The position numbers were made by a program, and so were the translations under genes. DNA of 59,678 bases from an uncultured Saprospiraceae bacterium. Its GTDB lineage: Bacteria > Bacteroidota > Bacteroidia > Chitinophagales > Saprospiraceae. The notes under the pieces were generated by a model that was given only the letters and a program-made list of their open reading frames with translations, did not search any database and was not told where the DNA came from. Positions 9,793 through 19,283 of this stretch are shown piece after piece (the stretch's first letter is position 1; the number at the start of each line of letters is the position of its first letter). The stretch is from contig CALAJP010000126.1 in the NCBI GenBank assembly GCA_937922815.1, forward strand, positions 1-59,678. Direction: 5' to 3'.

Positions 9793-10484
9793 AACGCTTA
9801 AGATTGTAGTTAATATGAATTTGGTTGACGGTTTCTTGGTTTTGATACGTATTGCGAATTTTTATAATACAAATATACATAGCTAGTATCATTTTTTATT
9901 AATTTTTAAAAAAATCTGTCGTACAATGGGCTTTTTTTTAGTCACATATTTAACAATAAACCTTGTTGAGTGACTAAAAATACAATGTAATGATAGGTGT
10001 GGATGGTCAAATATTTGTCAATAGGGTCTAACAAGGAAATCTATTTTTTAAAAAAAAGTCAAAAAAAGAATCTCTTTTTTACCAAAATGAAAGACATGGT
10101 TAGAAATGAGAATATTGTTTCTTTTTATTAAAGAATATCTTTTATGAGATTTTATTTAGAAACGTGTTTTTTTAAAATATACATATGTTATTATGTATAA
10201 ATTATTGATAATTAATCTACTTTGAATTGTATTAAATGTCAAAGATGTTTGAAGTGTCGGATTAGTGACTGTTGATGTTTGCTGTTTTTAGGTTAGGGGC
10301 TCTTATAATTTTCTTACTTGTCACAATTGGCTTAATTATTGAATTATTTGAATTGTTAAACTTAAGATTTAACAGATTCTCAACCATAGAGCAACCATGT
10401 ATCATCTTATTTTGATTAGGGAACTCTTTATTTAAAAAAAATGTTATGACTGCAGTATGCCCTCAAGCATTAAACCGTCTTAAA
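9793..10484. other. Long AT-rich intergenic region with a large dyad
   Basis: Nearly 700 bp between a minus-strand operon and the plus-strand adhesin pair, with no credible gene. It holds the minus-strand promoter element at 9870 and an 11-bp perfect inverted repeat (9935-9945 with 9970-9980) whose loop contains a further 5-bp inverted repeat. Neither side is followed by a proper T tract, so it is more likely a structured leader or protein-binding dyad than a terminator. The rest is poly-A/poly-T-rich sequence, presumably containing the promoter of the downstream genes. Confidence 0.5.
9870..9877 (-). promoter_or_regulatory. Promoter -7 element for the YgjP/MBL operon
   Basis: Read on the minus strand, bases 9877-9870 are TATATTTG, an exact match to the Bacteroidota -7 consensus TAnnTTTG, 78 bp upstream of the start codon at 9792. 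No clear TTG -33 element is visible, so this rests on the -7 match alone. Confidence 0.5.
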
Positions 10485-12965
10485 ATGAAATCAATCTATT
10501 CAATTTTTAGTATTCTAATTTTTGTATTAATTAGTACCGAAAATGCAAATTCTCAAGACATTTCCTTGTCAGCACCTATGATAGATTCTCCAATAGAGAT
10601 GGTAGGAAACCCTAGTGTGGGTAAGGCTGAATTGTCTTTTAGAATAGTTAATGAAACAAATTTCCCCTTAGATAGATTTTCGACAGACCCATTAATGATT
10701 AGTATATCCTTAGCTAGATTAGAACTCGATTTTGAATCTACAGGCACTTTTAATGATGCTATTTTAGGCACTTATGCCGATAAGTTTAATTGGTCTTACG
10801 ATCCCGTAACTAAATTTATTTTTGGAGAACAAATTGCTACGATAACAGAGCGGTTTCAAACTAATGGTAGTCCTGGAGCTGATTATCAAGGAAGAATTAG
10901 ACTAAAAGTAAAGACTACAGAAGAAACTATAGGTACTTCACCTGCGGATACATCTAGTCACTTATTTAACGTTAACTTAATTCCACCTAATTATGGAAAC
11001 AATGATGCCAATAATGATAATGTTAGCGGAGCGACATATACGAAAGATGTAGATGATGATGATGATGGTATTAAGGACGAGGATGATAATTGTACTAATC
11101 ATGCCAATGCAGACCAAAAAGATACTGATGGAGATGGTTTTGGTGATGTTTGTGATATTGATGATGACAATGATGGTATTTTAGATTCTATTGAAAATAG
11201 TGGTGCTAGATTAGATACTGACGGAGATTTAATTCCTGATTCATTAGACCTAGATAGTGATAATGATGGGATTCTAGATGTAGTTGAAGCGGGAGGCACA
11301 GATGCCAATAATGACGGAATGGCTGATGGTACTATTGATAGTGTAAATGGAGGTATTCCTACGTCAGCATTGGGGTTAATTCCTGTAGATACTGATGGCG
11401 ATAGTTATAAAGATTTTCAAGATTTAGATTCGGATAACGATGGTATGTCGGATTTAGCCGAATCTGGGCGAAATATAGCTACATCAGATACTAATGATAA
11501 TGGGGTGTTGGATAATGGTAATGACGTTGATAAAGACGGAATTATAGATGCATTTGACGGAAATACAAGCGACTTTGGAGACCAAAACTCTTTAGTCCCA
11601 AGAGATAGAGATTCTGATTTAATACCTGATTATAAAGACATCGATTCTGATGATGCATCTAATACATTAGGTAATGGGAATGATGATATATTCGTAAATG
11701 GATATGGTAGTTTAGATAACGGCAATACAGGACGAATCACATTCTTAGACGATGATGACGAGGATGGTATTGTTAATCTTGTAGATGCTAGAGATAACGA
11801 ATTTGGTTGGTTAGGCTTGCCAGATAAAGATGGTGATGATGTAGCAAATATCGATGACTTAGATGATGACAATGATGGTATATCAGATTTACAAGAAATA
11901 GCTGACTCTAGAAACAATGGAGATACAGATGGAGACGGAATTCCTAACCATTTAGATTTAGATTCAGATAACGACGGTATTTTAGATGTAATAGAAGCAA
12001 ATGGTACTGATGCTAATAATGATGGAATAGCAGATGGAACGGTTGGTAATACAGCAACAACAAATGGAATTCCTAGTTCTGCAAATGAAGGGTTAACACC
12101 TCCTAATACAGATGGAGAGGGGCCTCAAGATTATGTAGACTTAGATAGTGATGATGATGGTGCTTCTGATTTGGTAGAAAGTGGCGAACCTAATTATGCT
12201 ACGATGGATACGGACAACAATGGAGTTATCGACACTTCTTCAACCTCAGATTTAGATGCAGACGGAATTCAATCTCCTGTAGATGCTTCTACCAGTTTTG
12301 GAGATAGTTCTAGTCCACTTCCTGTTAATTCAGATTCTGATGCGATACCTGACTATAGAGATTTAGACAGAGATAACAACCCTGATATATTAGGCAGTGG
12401 AAGTGACGATGTATCGGAGAGTGGAAATAGTAGTTTAGATACTGATAGAGATGGTCGTGTCGACGATAAAACGGATGCTGACTATGACGGAATATTAGAT
12501 GCTATAGATGATAAAAAGGGAGAATTTGGAGGTTTGAAATCTCCTTCAACAGATTTAATCCCTAGAATACTTGCTAGTCCTTCTGTTTTTGTAACGGATA
12601 GTTCTACGATGAATGTAATAGTGACATTGAGTGAAGTTAATAATTTAACCAGCTCTGGAGATATATATGTTGTTATACCGAACCTGACATCAGTAAGTTT
12701 TCAGTTTGACCAATCATTAACTAAAGTTGGATTCCAAAATGTAAATAATTCAGATTGGACTTATGATGGGTTGGTAAATAACTTCCATACTTTCAAACTG
12801 TCTAGTTTAGTAGGAAAAGGAGTCTCTAAATTCGGGTTGGTAGCAACTGTTTATAGTGATGGTACCGATTCTACTCAAGCTATTACAGTTAGAGTAGTGG
12901 ACGGTTCAGGAGGAGATGTTAATGAAGTTAATAATTCTGATTCAGAATTTATTACGATAAAATAA
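10485..12965 (+). CDS. Secreted Asp-repeat (TSP3-like) protein without sorting domain
   Basis: 826 residues from the ATG at 10485, chosen over the in-frame ATG at 10446 because it places a clean signal peptide (MKSIYSIFSILIFVLISTENANS) at the N-terminus. Residues 25-185 form a domain shared with the next gene (conserved core around ADKFNWSYDP versus ASKFNWVYDA, and NLIPPNYGNND versus KIIPPSYGHND). Residues about 190-680 are dense calcium-binding DxDxDGxxD repeats with low-complexity inserts. The last 140 residues are a predicted beta domain beginning near LIPRILASPSVFVTDSS. No T9SS C-terminal domain is visible, unlike its relatives. The gene is 13 bp upstream of the 1500-residue adhesin and surely co-transcribed with it, which suggests it is a partner subunit. 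Confidence 0.85.
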   Translation: MKSIYSIFSILIFVLISTENANSQDISLSAPMIDSPIEMVGNPSVGKAELSFRIVNETNFPLDRFSTDPLMISISLARLELDFESTGTFNDAILGTYADKFNWSYDPVTKFIFGEQIATITERFQTNGSPGADYQGRIRLKVKTTEETIGTSPADTSSHLFNVNLIPPNYGNNDANNDNVSGATYTKDVDDDDDGIKDEDDNCTNHANADQKDTDGDGFGDVCDIDDDNDGILDSIENSGARLDTDGDLIPDSLDLDSDNDGILDVVEAGGTDANNDGMADGTIDSVNGGIPTSALGLIPVDTDGDSYKDFQDLDSDNDGMSDLAESGRNIATSDTNDNGVLDNGNDVDKDGIIDAFDGNTSDFGDQNSLVPRDRDSDLIPDYKDIDSDDASNTLGNGNDDIFVNGYGSLDNGNTGRITFLDDDDEDGIVNLVDARDNEFGWLGLPDKDGDDVANIDDLDDDNDGISDLQEIADSRNNGDTDGDGIPNHLDLDSDNDGILDVIEANGTDANNDGIADGTVGNTATTNGIPSSANEGLTPPNTDGEGPQDYVDLDSDDDGASDLVESGEPNYATMDTDNNGVIDTSSTSDLDADGIQSPVDASTSFGDSSSPLPVNSDSDAIPDYRDLDRDNNPDILGSGSDDVSESGNSSLDTDRDGRVDDKTDADYDGILDAIDDKKGEFGGLKSPSTDLIPRILASPSVFVTDSSTMNVIVTLSEVNNLTSSGDIYVVIPNLTSVSFQFDQSLTKVGFQNVNNSDWTYDGLVNNFHTFKLSSLVGKGVSKFGLVATVYSDGTDSTQAITVRVVDGSGGDVNEVNNSDSEFITIK

Positions 12966-12978
12966 TAAATAATTTAAA

Positions 12979-15900
12979 ATGATTAAATTAGCCAGAACAT
13001 TATTGTTTTTTGTTTTTTCAATAGGCAGTTTTGTAACTAAAGGTCAAGATATAGGTCTCGTAAACCCATCTCTTGGAGAAGTTCCAATTATTGTCGAAGG
13101 TTCACCTAATAGAGGTATAGTTGAAGGTACATTTTCAATGTTTAATTTATCTTCAAAAGCTTTCGATAAGTTTGCAGCAGATCCTGTTATTATTGAAGTA
13201 GAACTAAAAGGAATGCAACCAGCAGGTACAGACCCTTTGACTTCAATTAAAGGAACTTTTGCTTCTAAATTTAATTGGGTTTATGATGCTAATACTTTTA
13301 CATATACGGGGTCACAAAGTGATACCATATTGGGTTCATCAATACCGTTTTTTGTATCAGAAGGAAGTATTGTAATCGAGATGATGACTCGCTTCGAATC
13401 CGAATCTAGCGACAAGTCAAATGGTATGGTAGCCAAGATTATTCCTCCGTCTTATGGACATAATGATGTTGGGAATGATGAGTTTTCTATATTAGCTTAT
13501 ACAAAAGTTGGAGAATCAACTATTGTTTATTCAAAGTTATTAGACACTGCAGAAGTATTAGACTATTGCTTTGATGTCTCTTGGGCTAATTCAACACCAT
13601 TAACAGTAGAAGATTGTAATGGTAACCAAACAGGTAAAAGCTTTTTAGGAGGAGATTATACACTTGACAATGACGGTTGTTTAGTTTATAACCAACCTGA
13701 AGGAATTACAGAAAGCGTAAAAGATACTATATGTGTACGAATTTGTAATGATGATAATTTATGTGATGATTCTAAATTAGTTATCACTATAAAACCATCA
13801 GTAGATATTATTACACCGCCTATAAAACCAGCGGATAGTTTTTTAATATGCTTGGATACCACTTGGGTTACTGCAGGTCCAATATCGGCAACGGATTGTG
13901 ATGGTAGAAAAACGGGTGTTGCTTATCCTATAAACGGCACATACGTTATTCAAGACGATGGCTGTGTAAAATATACAGCTCCCACTATAGTTAATGAAGG
14001 TGGTAATGATACTGTTTGTGTTACAATTTGTGATGCAAATAATGTTTGTGATTCCACATTTGTAATATTCCCTATTTCAGTTAACGAACCAGAGATTATA
14101 GTTACTCCATTAAAACCAACTGAAAAGAAAGAGGTTTGTTTGGATACCACTTGGGTTTTAGAGTCACCTATAACAGCAACAGATTGTGATGATAATACGA
14201 ATGGAACTGCCTATCCATTAGGAGGGACTTATGTTATTAATGATGAAGGTTGTGTAGTTTACACAGCTCCTAGCAACATTACAAAAGGTGGGTTAGACAC
14301 CGTTTGTGTAAAGATATGTGACGCAGACAATAGATGTGATTCATCAATAGTTGTTTTCCCTATTACACCGACACCTGAAGTTTTAGTTTTAGATACGATT
14401 ACTACTAGAATGGTTGCAGATTATTGTTTAGATACTAACTGGATCGTAGAAAGCCCTATCACGGTAACTGATTGTGATGGAAATACAACAGGTAATTCAT
14501 CTACAGGAAATGGTACTTATACTATTAGTGCTGATGGTTGTTTTGAATATGTACCTTTAGCAACTTTAGATGAAGATATAACGGATAGTTTCTGTGTTGT
14601 AATATGTGACGCATTGAACTTATGTGATACGACTACTGTCGTTGTACCCGTGGTGGTTACTGAAGATGCAATAACTACCAAGCCACTAGAGCGAACCGAA
14701 CAGATTAATGTTTGTATAGATATAAGTTGGGTTCCTACGACGCAAGTTAATGTATTAGATTGTGATGGAAATACTTCAGGAACAGCGAACCCATTAGGAG
14801 GTACGTATATAATTAATGACGATGGCTGTGTAGATTATACGGCTCCAAGCAATATTGAAAAATCGGGTATCGATTCAGTATGTGTTGAAATATGCGATGC
14901 TAATAATGTTTGTGATACGGTTATTATAACCTACCCAATAATTGTTACTCCGCCTATTGTTACGCCACCAACACCATTAGATGTTGTAGACTCTATTCAA
15001 ATATGCTTAGATACTGACTGGGTAGCAGCAAGCCCAATTACAGCAACGGATTGTAATGATTCAAAAGTAGGGGTTGCACAACCATTAGGAGGTTCTTATA
15101 CAATTAATGATAATGGCTGTGTGGACTATAAAACACCAGTGGGCATTACTGAATCTGGAGTGGATACGGTATGTGTAAAAATATGCGATGCTAATGGGTT
15201 TTGCGATTCTACATTAGTATTATTTCCGATTAACGTATCACCACCCGTTATTATAACTGAACCTTTAAAACCAACCGAAGAGGAAAAAGTATGTTTGGAT
15301 ACGAATTGGGTTATTGCTTCGCCAATTACAGTAACGGATTGCGATAGCCAGACATCAGGTGTTGCTTATCCATTAGGAGGAACATATTTTGTAGGTAATG
15401 ATGGTTGTATAGACTATACAGCACCCGAAAATCCAGCTAAAGCAGGAAATGACAGCGTTTGCGTTGTAATATGTGATGCTTATGATGTTTGTGATACGAC
15501 AATAGTAGTGTTCCCAATCGAACTGCCTACACCCGTGATAACACCACCCACACCCATACAACCTGGAGACTCTATACAATTGTGTTTAGATACAACATGG
15601 GTAGTAGCAAGCCCAATTACAGCAACGGATTGTGATGATTCAAAAACAGGGGTTGCACAACCATTAGGAGGTTCTTATAGAATCAACGACAAAGGCTGTG
15701 TTGATTATACCGCACCAATAGGTATTACTGAATCTGGCGTTGATAGTGTATGCGTGAAAATATGTGACACGAATGGCGAATGTGTAACAAGTGTTATTTT
15801 ATTCCCTGTCAAGGTATCACCACCCGTTATTATAACTGAACCTTTAAAACCAACTGAAGAGGAAAAAGTATGTTTAGATACGAATTGGATTACAGGTGCA

Positions 15901-17481
15901 CCAATTACAGTAACAGATTGCAATAGTCAAACTTCTGGTATCGCACAACCGTTAGGAGGTGCATATACTATAGATGACAAAGGATGTGTAGATTACACAG
16001 CCCCTAGTAATATAAAAAAATCAGGGATTGATAGTGTATGTGTAGTCATTTGTGATGCGAATGATATTTGCGACACTACTATCATTAAATTCCCAGTGTT
16101 TGTAGATTCAACGATTATAGCACCTCCATCAACACCCGGAGATACGGTCAAAACTTGTGTAGATACTTCTTGGGTTCTTAATTCACCCGCAACGGTAACA
16201 GATTGTTCGGGCTCAACGTCAGGAACGGCGTACCCATTAGGAGGAACATATTTAGTAGACGACAAAGGATGTGTAGAATATATCGCCCCTACAAATGTTA
16301 AAGAAAGCGGTTATGATACAGTTTGTGTACTTGTTTGTGATAATTTAAATATCTGCGATAGTACAATTATTGTTTTCCCTGTTATTGTACCTCAAGAGTA
16401 TGTCATGCCTACAATGGGACAAGGAGAATCTACTAGTCAGTGTTTTGATGATGAGTGGACTCAGTCTATGGGGAAAATTAGCGTATGTGCATCAGATTTT
16501 AATGATAATGATGATATATCGTACAACATCAATGATAAAGGGTGTTTAGAGTATAGTGTTTCTGAAGATTTTAGAGGCAATATAGAAGATACCGTTTGTG
16601 TAGAAATATGTAATATAGATAACTTCTGTGTTCAACATTTAGTAATCTTCCCTATTAAGCAAGATACTATTACTGTAAAATATGCACCTAATGAGAAAAA
16701 TACTATAATAATGTTCCCGTCTAGTGAAGGGGTAGGAGAACATTCTAATTACGAGTATTGTAACGGAGAAGAGTATATTGTTATAGAAGAAGATTTAGAC
16801 CCTCAAGATAAAATACTTGATGTTGTCATTACCGAAAATAAAGAAGACTTTAACGCTTGTTTTGTTAGAATTAATGGAAATGATGTTGACACTACAATCG
16901 TAAGGTTTAAGATAAATCCTGATTGGGCTGACAAGACACCGATAGCTGAAAATGATCTTTACGAAGTCACTAGAGACAAGTCTTTGCAAGTACGAATTGT
17001 TGATAATGATGAAATCTACGATGCTGCCGATGTGGAAGTAAGTCTTTTAAATGAACCTAAAGGCAAATACCTAATGGATGGTAGTGGCTTGCTATTATAC
17101 GAAGTAATAAATTCGGAATGTGCTATGATAGATTCATTCGAGTACGAATTAACTACAGAGTATGGAAGTGATACTGCTTGGATAAAAGTAGAGTGGGTTT
17201 GTCAAGACTTTTTAGTAATGACGGGATTCTCTCCCAACGGAGATGATTTAAACGAAACCTTCAAAATACAAGGAATCGAAAATTATGATTCTAACGAGGT
17301 TGAGGTCTTTAATAGAAATGGAAACAGAGTATTCAAAATCGTTGGATATGATAACGATAATGGATGGGATGGAACATGGCAAAATACAGACTTACCTGAT
17401 GGTACATATTTCTACTTGATTAAGCTTGTTAAAGATGGTAAAGCAGAACGTGTTTCAGGCTATGTCAATATTAAAAGATAG
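12979..17481 (+). CDS. Giant T9SS type B secreted adhesin, eleven cysteine repeats
   Basis: 1500 residues. A signal peptide (residues 1-23, ending TKG/QD) is followed by an N-terminal domain homologous to that of the preceding gene (about 24-175), eleven six-cysteine repeats (bases 13558-16657), a spacer with a cadherin-like/Big_9-type module (PIAENDLYEV..., about bases 16930-17210), and a C-terminal T9SS type B domain (GFSPNGDDLNETF, VFNRNGNRVF, DGTYFYLIKL). Known: this domain class directs T9SS export and surface attachment. Inference: a long rod of stacked beta modules with regular disulfides or metal sites, extending far from the cell. A strong terminator follows at 17517, closing the two-gene operon. 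Confidence 0.9.
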   Translation: MIKLARTLLFFVFSIGSFVTKGQDIGLVNPSLGEVPIIVEGSPNRGIVEGTFSMFNLSSKAFDKFAADPVIIEVELKGMQPAGTDPLTSIKGTFASKFNWVYDANTFTYTGSQSDTILGSSIPFFVSEGSIVIEMMTRFESESSDKSNGMVAKIIPPSYGHNDVGNDEFSILAYTKVGESTIVYSKLLDTAEVLDYCFDVSWANSTPLTVEDCNGNQTGKSFLGGDYTLDNDGCLVYNQPEGITESVKDTICVRICNDDNLCDDSKLVITIKPSVDIITPPIKPADSFLICLDTTWVTAGPISATDCDGRKTGVAYPINGTYVIQDDGCVKYTAPTIVNEGGNDTVCVTICDANNVCDSTFVIFPISVNEPEIIVTPLKPTEKKEVCLDTTWVLESPITATDCDDNTNGTAYPLGGTYVINDEGCVVYTAPSNITKGGLDTVCVKICDADNRCDSSIVVFPITPTPEVLVLDTITTRMVADYCLDTNWIVESPITVTDCDGNTTGNSSTGNGTYTISADGCFEYVPLATLDEDITDSFCVVICDALNLCDTTTVVVPVVVTEDAITTKPLERTEQINVCIDISWVPTTQVNVLDCDGNTSGTANPLGGTYIINDDGCVDYTAPSNIEKSGIDSVCVEICDANNVCDTVIITYPIIVTPPIVTPPTPLDVVDSIQICLDTDWVAASPITATDCNDSKVGVAQPLGGSYTINDNGCVDYKTPVGITESGVDTVCVKICDANGFCDSTLVLFPINVSPPVIITEPLKPTEEEKVCLDTNWVIASPITVTDCDSQTSGVAYPLGGTYFVGNDGCIDYTAPENPAKAGNDSVCVVICDAYDVCDTTIVVFPIELPTPVITPPTPIQPGDSIQLCLDTTWVVASPITATDCDDSKTGVAQPLGGSYRINDKGCVDYTAPIGITESGVDSVCVKICDTNGECVTSVILFPVKVSPPVIITEPLKPTEEEKVCLDTNWITGAPITVTDCNSQTSGIAQPLGGAYTIDDKGCVDYTAPSNIKKSGIDSVCVVICDANDICDTTIIKFPVFVDSTIIAPPSTPGDTVKTCVDTSWVLNSPATVTDCSGSTSGTAYPLGGTYLVDDKGCVEYIAPTNVKESGYDTVCVLVCDNLNICDSTIIVFPVIVPQEYVMPTMGQGESTSQCFDDEWTQSMGKISVCASDFNDNDDISYNINDKGCLEYSVSEDFRGNIEDTVCVEICNIDNFCVQHLVIFPIKQDTITVKYAPNEKNTIIMFPSSEGVGEHSNYEYCNGEEYIVIEEDLDPQDKILDVVITENKEDFNACFVRINGNDVDTTIVRFKINPDWADKTPIAENDLYEVTRDKSLQVRIVDNDEIYDAADVEVSLLNEPKGKYLMDGSGLLLYEVINSECAMIDSFEYELTTEYGSDTAWIKVEWVCQDFLVMTGFSPNGDDLNETFKIQGIENYDSNEVEVFNRNGNRVFKIVGYDNDNGWDGTWQNTDLPDGTYFYLIKLVKDGKAERVSGYVNIKR
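13558..16657 (+). repeat. Eleven tandem six-cysteine protein repeats
   Basis: The units are the best-preserved version of the family: CLDTxWV, DCD, PLGGTYxIND, GCVDYTAP, GxDxVCVxICDAN, CDTTIVVFPI. Copies 6+7 and 8+9 form a higher-order dimer with a 579-bp period; for example, an almost identical linker starts at 15241 and again at 15820. Copies 1, 4 and 11 are the most diverged, so the array probably grew from its centre. Confidence 0.9.
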
Positions 17482-17516
17482 ATTTTAATAGTAAATACTT
17501 CCATAATACACATAAG

Positions 17517-17548
17517 AGACTGTCTCCACTTGGAGGCAGTCTTTTTTT
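17517..17548 (+). terminator. Rho-independent terminator after adhesin operon
   Basis: An 11-bp stem with one G-T pair (17517-17527 with 17532-17542), a 4-base loop, and a run of seven Ts. It lies 35 bp after the stop codon. Confidence 0.85.
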
Positions 17549-17580
17549 GTACATATGAGTCGTCCTAAAATAGGTTGATA

Positions 17581-18148
17581 GTTTTAAATAAAAAGATTAA
17601 ATCCAGTGAAACTATTGAAGTAAAAGCTCCTTTATTAGAACAAAGAGCAGGTAAAATGATTGTTAATGTGGTTCAAAACGCCACTAACCTAGGGGGAAAT
17701 ATGTAATATTTGATGCGGAAAATACCAGGAATATTAGTGGTTGATAATAATGTTACCTTAGCTGGAGGAGGAAATGTAAAAATCCTTATTGACGGAAAAA
17801 CAACCGAATATGTGGACATTAAACCTGTAATGAAGGATTTACTCGCTTCTGATATTAAAAAAGTAGATGTTATTAATTAACCTGGAGCAGAAATGGACGC
17901 AAATGGGACTAGTGGAGTGATAAATATTATTCTTAAAAAAATAGATTAAACGGTTGGAATGATTTTTATAATCGATTTTGGTACGGAAATATTAACTTTA
18001 ATAATTTAGCAGGAACTGTAAATTCGACTTGGGATAATAATATTATTAACTTTAAGGCGACCTACAGGTTTGGAAATCGGTATATAAAAAAGAAAAAGAT
18101 AGAGAAAACAAGGCTCAATCAGAATTGAACCGTACTACTAACGATTAA
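17581..18148 (+). pseudogene. Decayed TonB-dependent receptor / outer-membrane beta-barrel gene
   Basis: Conceptual translation of 17581-17946 reads as the plug domain of a Bacteroidota outer-membrane receptor (IEVKAPLLEQRAGKMIVNVV, RKIPGILVVDNNVTL, GNVKILIDGKTTEY, IKKVDVIN, DANGTSGVINIILKK). It is broken by in-frame stops at 17704, 17878 and 17947. The frame then changes, and about 17946-18080 reads as the C-terminal barrel strands (LNGWNDFYNRFWYGN..., INFKATYRFGNR). A further frame change leads to a lysine-rich tail ending at 18148. The rest of the barrel (several hundred residues in an intact receptor) and the N-terminus are missing. This is a gene remnant with nonsense changes, frameshifts and a large internal deletion. 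It has no start codon and lies behind a terminator. Confidence 0.8.
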
Positions 18149-18157
18149 AAATATAAT

Positions 18158-18340
18158 ATGAAGTATCAAGAAAAAATTAATGCAATAGAAGAAAAAATTG
18201 ATGCCTTAAAAAGCACGGATTCTAACCTTACCGAATTATTAAATGAAGCAGAAGCAGCATTGAAAATGATTCAAGAATGTAAACAGAGTCTCGTTGATGC
18301 TGAAACTCGTGTTGAAGAATTAATTAAAAAATATGAATAA
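18158..18340 (+). CDS. xseB: Exodeoxyribonuclease VII small subunit
   Basis: 60 residues. The pattern of two amphipathic helices, MKYQEKINAIEEKIDALK followed by LLNEAEAALKMIQECKQSLVDAETRVEEL, matches XseB, where the usual core is LEExxxLYEEGxxLxxxCxxxLxxAExxV. XseB binds XseA to form exonuclease VII, which degrades single-stranded DNA in the cytoplasm. xseA is not in this window. Length is slightly below the family norm of about 65-80. It begins 9 bp after the receptor pseudogene; a promoter may lie inside the dead gene. A terminator follows. Confidence 0.75.
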   Translation: MKYQEKINAIEEKIDALKSTDSNLTELLNEAEAALKMIQECKQSLVDAETRVEELIKKYE

Positions 18341-18346
18341 AGAGTA

Positions 18347-18380
18347 GTTCTCAAAAAGGTTTCTTATTTGAGAGCCCTTT
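18347..18380. terminator. Bidirectional terminator between xseB and the AraC gene
   Basis: A 9-bp stem with one G-T pair (18347-18355 with 18367-18375), loop of 11. The plus-strand side is followed by CCTTTT. The stem overlaps the last codons of the convergent AraC gene. Confidence 0.6.
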
Positions 18381-19227
18381 TATGAAATCTATTTTTATAT
18401 TCAAGCGGAGAAACAATCATAATTTCTCTAAATTTTCGATTGAAATAAGAGGCTTCATTATACCCCACAGAATAACTGATTTCGCTTACCGATTTTTGGT
18501 TTTGGATAAGAAGTTTGCACCCTTCATTGATTCTGATTTCGTTTAATATTTGGCTGAATGTTTTGTTGGTTGATTTTTTTATAAACTTACAAAAAGAAGA
18601 TTTTGTTAGATTAAGTAGTTGAGCTACATCATCTAGGTTTAATTGCGTATCAGAGAAATTTTTTAATATATAATCATAAACAATTTGGACTCTTTCTAAG
18701 GCAGCCACGTTATTAGACATTTTGAGCGTTGAGTTTTGTATGAACTTTTTCTCCTCTGTTTTTGAAAACAAGTCAAGTAATTGCAACAGCATTATAATTT
18801 TCATAGCTCCTTCATATTTCTCCATTTCGAGGATAATTTTCTTTGCTTTATTTACAGACTTACCAATAAGTTGAATACCGATAACAGCCTTTTTCATTTG
18901 CTTTTGAATTACTTTGAATTCTGGACATTCAAAAAAGTGATCTCCAAGAAAATCTTTTTTAAACTGAATGACTATTTGTTGTGAGCATTCATTAGTAATC
19001 CAACAGTGGGGCGTATTCTCTCCCAGCAATACCAAATCACCTTGAAAATAATCAGTAATTGAGTTCCCAACATATCGTTTTCCTTCGCCTTTTAGCGTTA
19101 GGCATATTTCTAATTCGGGGTGAAAATGCCATGATCCATTTACATAAGGTCTATTTACAACTTCCACCTTTTTAAACAGAATAGAACTAGATGGTTTGGT
19201 TATGATTTTTTCGAACTTAGGTTTCAT
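18364..19227 (-). CDS. AraC-family transcriptional regulator
   Basis: 287 residues. An N-terminal cupin-like sensor domain (WHFHPELEI near residue 35, GDLVLLGENTPHCW near 65-75) is followed by a C-terminal double helix-turn-helix (about 185-285) with LDDVAQLLNLTKSSFCKFIKK and the signature ISYSVGYNEASYFNRKFRE. The small-ligand cupin sensor and the position divergent from a TonB-dependent receptor and a glycoside hydrolase suggest that it controls them in response to a sugar or related solute. Two 11-bp direct repeats in the divergent gap are the likely binding sites. The ligand cannot be read from the sequence. Confidence 0.9.
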   Translation of the reverse strand: MKPKFEKIITKPSSSILFKKVEVVNRPYVNGSWHFHPELEICLTLKGEGKRYVGNSITDYFQGDLVLLGENTPHCWITNECSQQIVIQFKKDFLGDHFFECPEFKVIQKQMKKAVIGIQLIGKSVNKAKKIILEMEKYEGAMKIIMLLQLLDLFSKTEEKKFIQNSTLKMSNNVAALERVQIVYDYILKNFSDTQLNLDDVAQLLNLTKSSFCKFIKKSTNKTFSQILNEIRINEGCKLLIQNQKSVSEISYSVGYNEASYFNRKFREIMIVSPLEYKNRFHKRALK

Positions 19228-19283
19228 GGCGTGTGTTGTTTAGTTTTAAGTATAAAATATTGCCTTACTATTGTACTGTGAAA

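Noticed and set aside
10446-10484. ATG at 10446 as start of the Asp-repeat protein
   Set aside because: It would put 13 hydrophilic residues before a clean signal peptide that begins at the next Met (10485).
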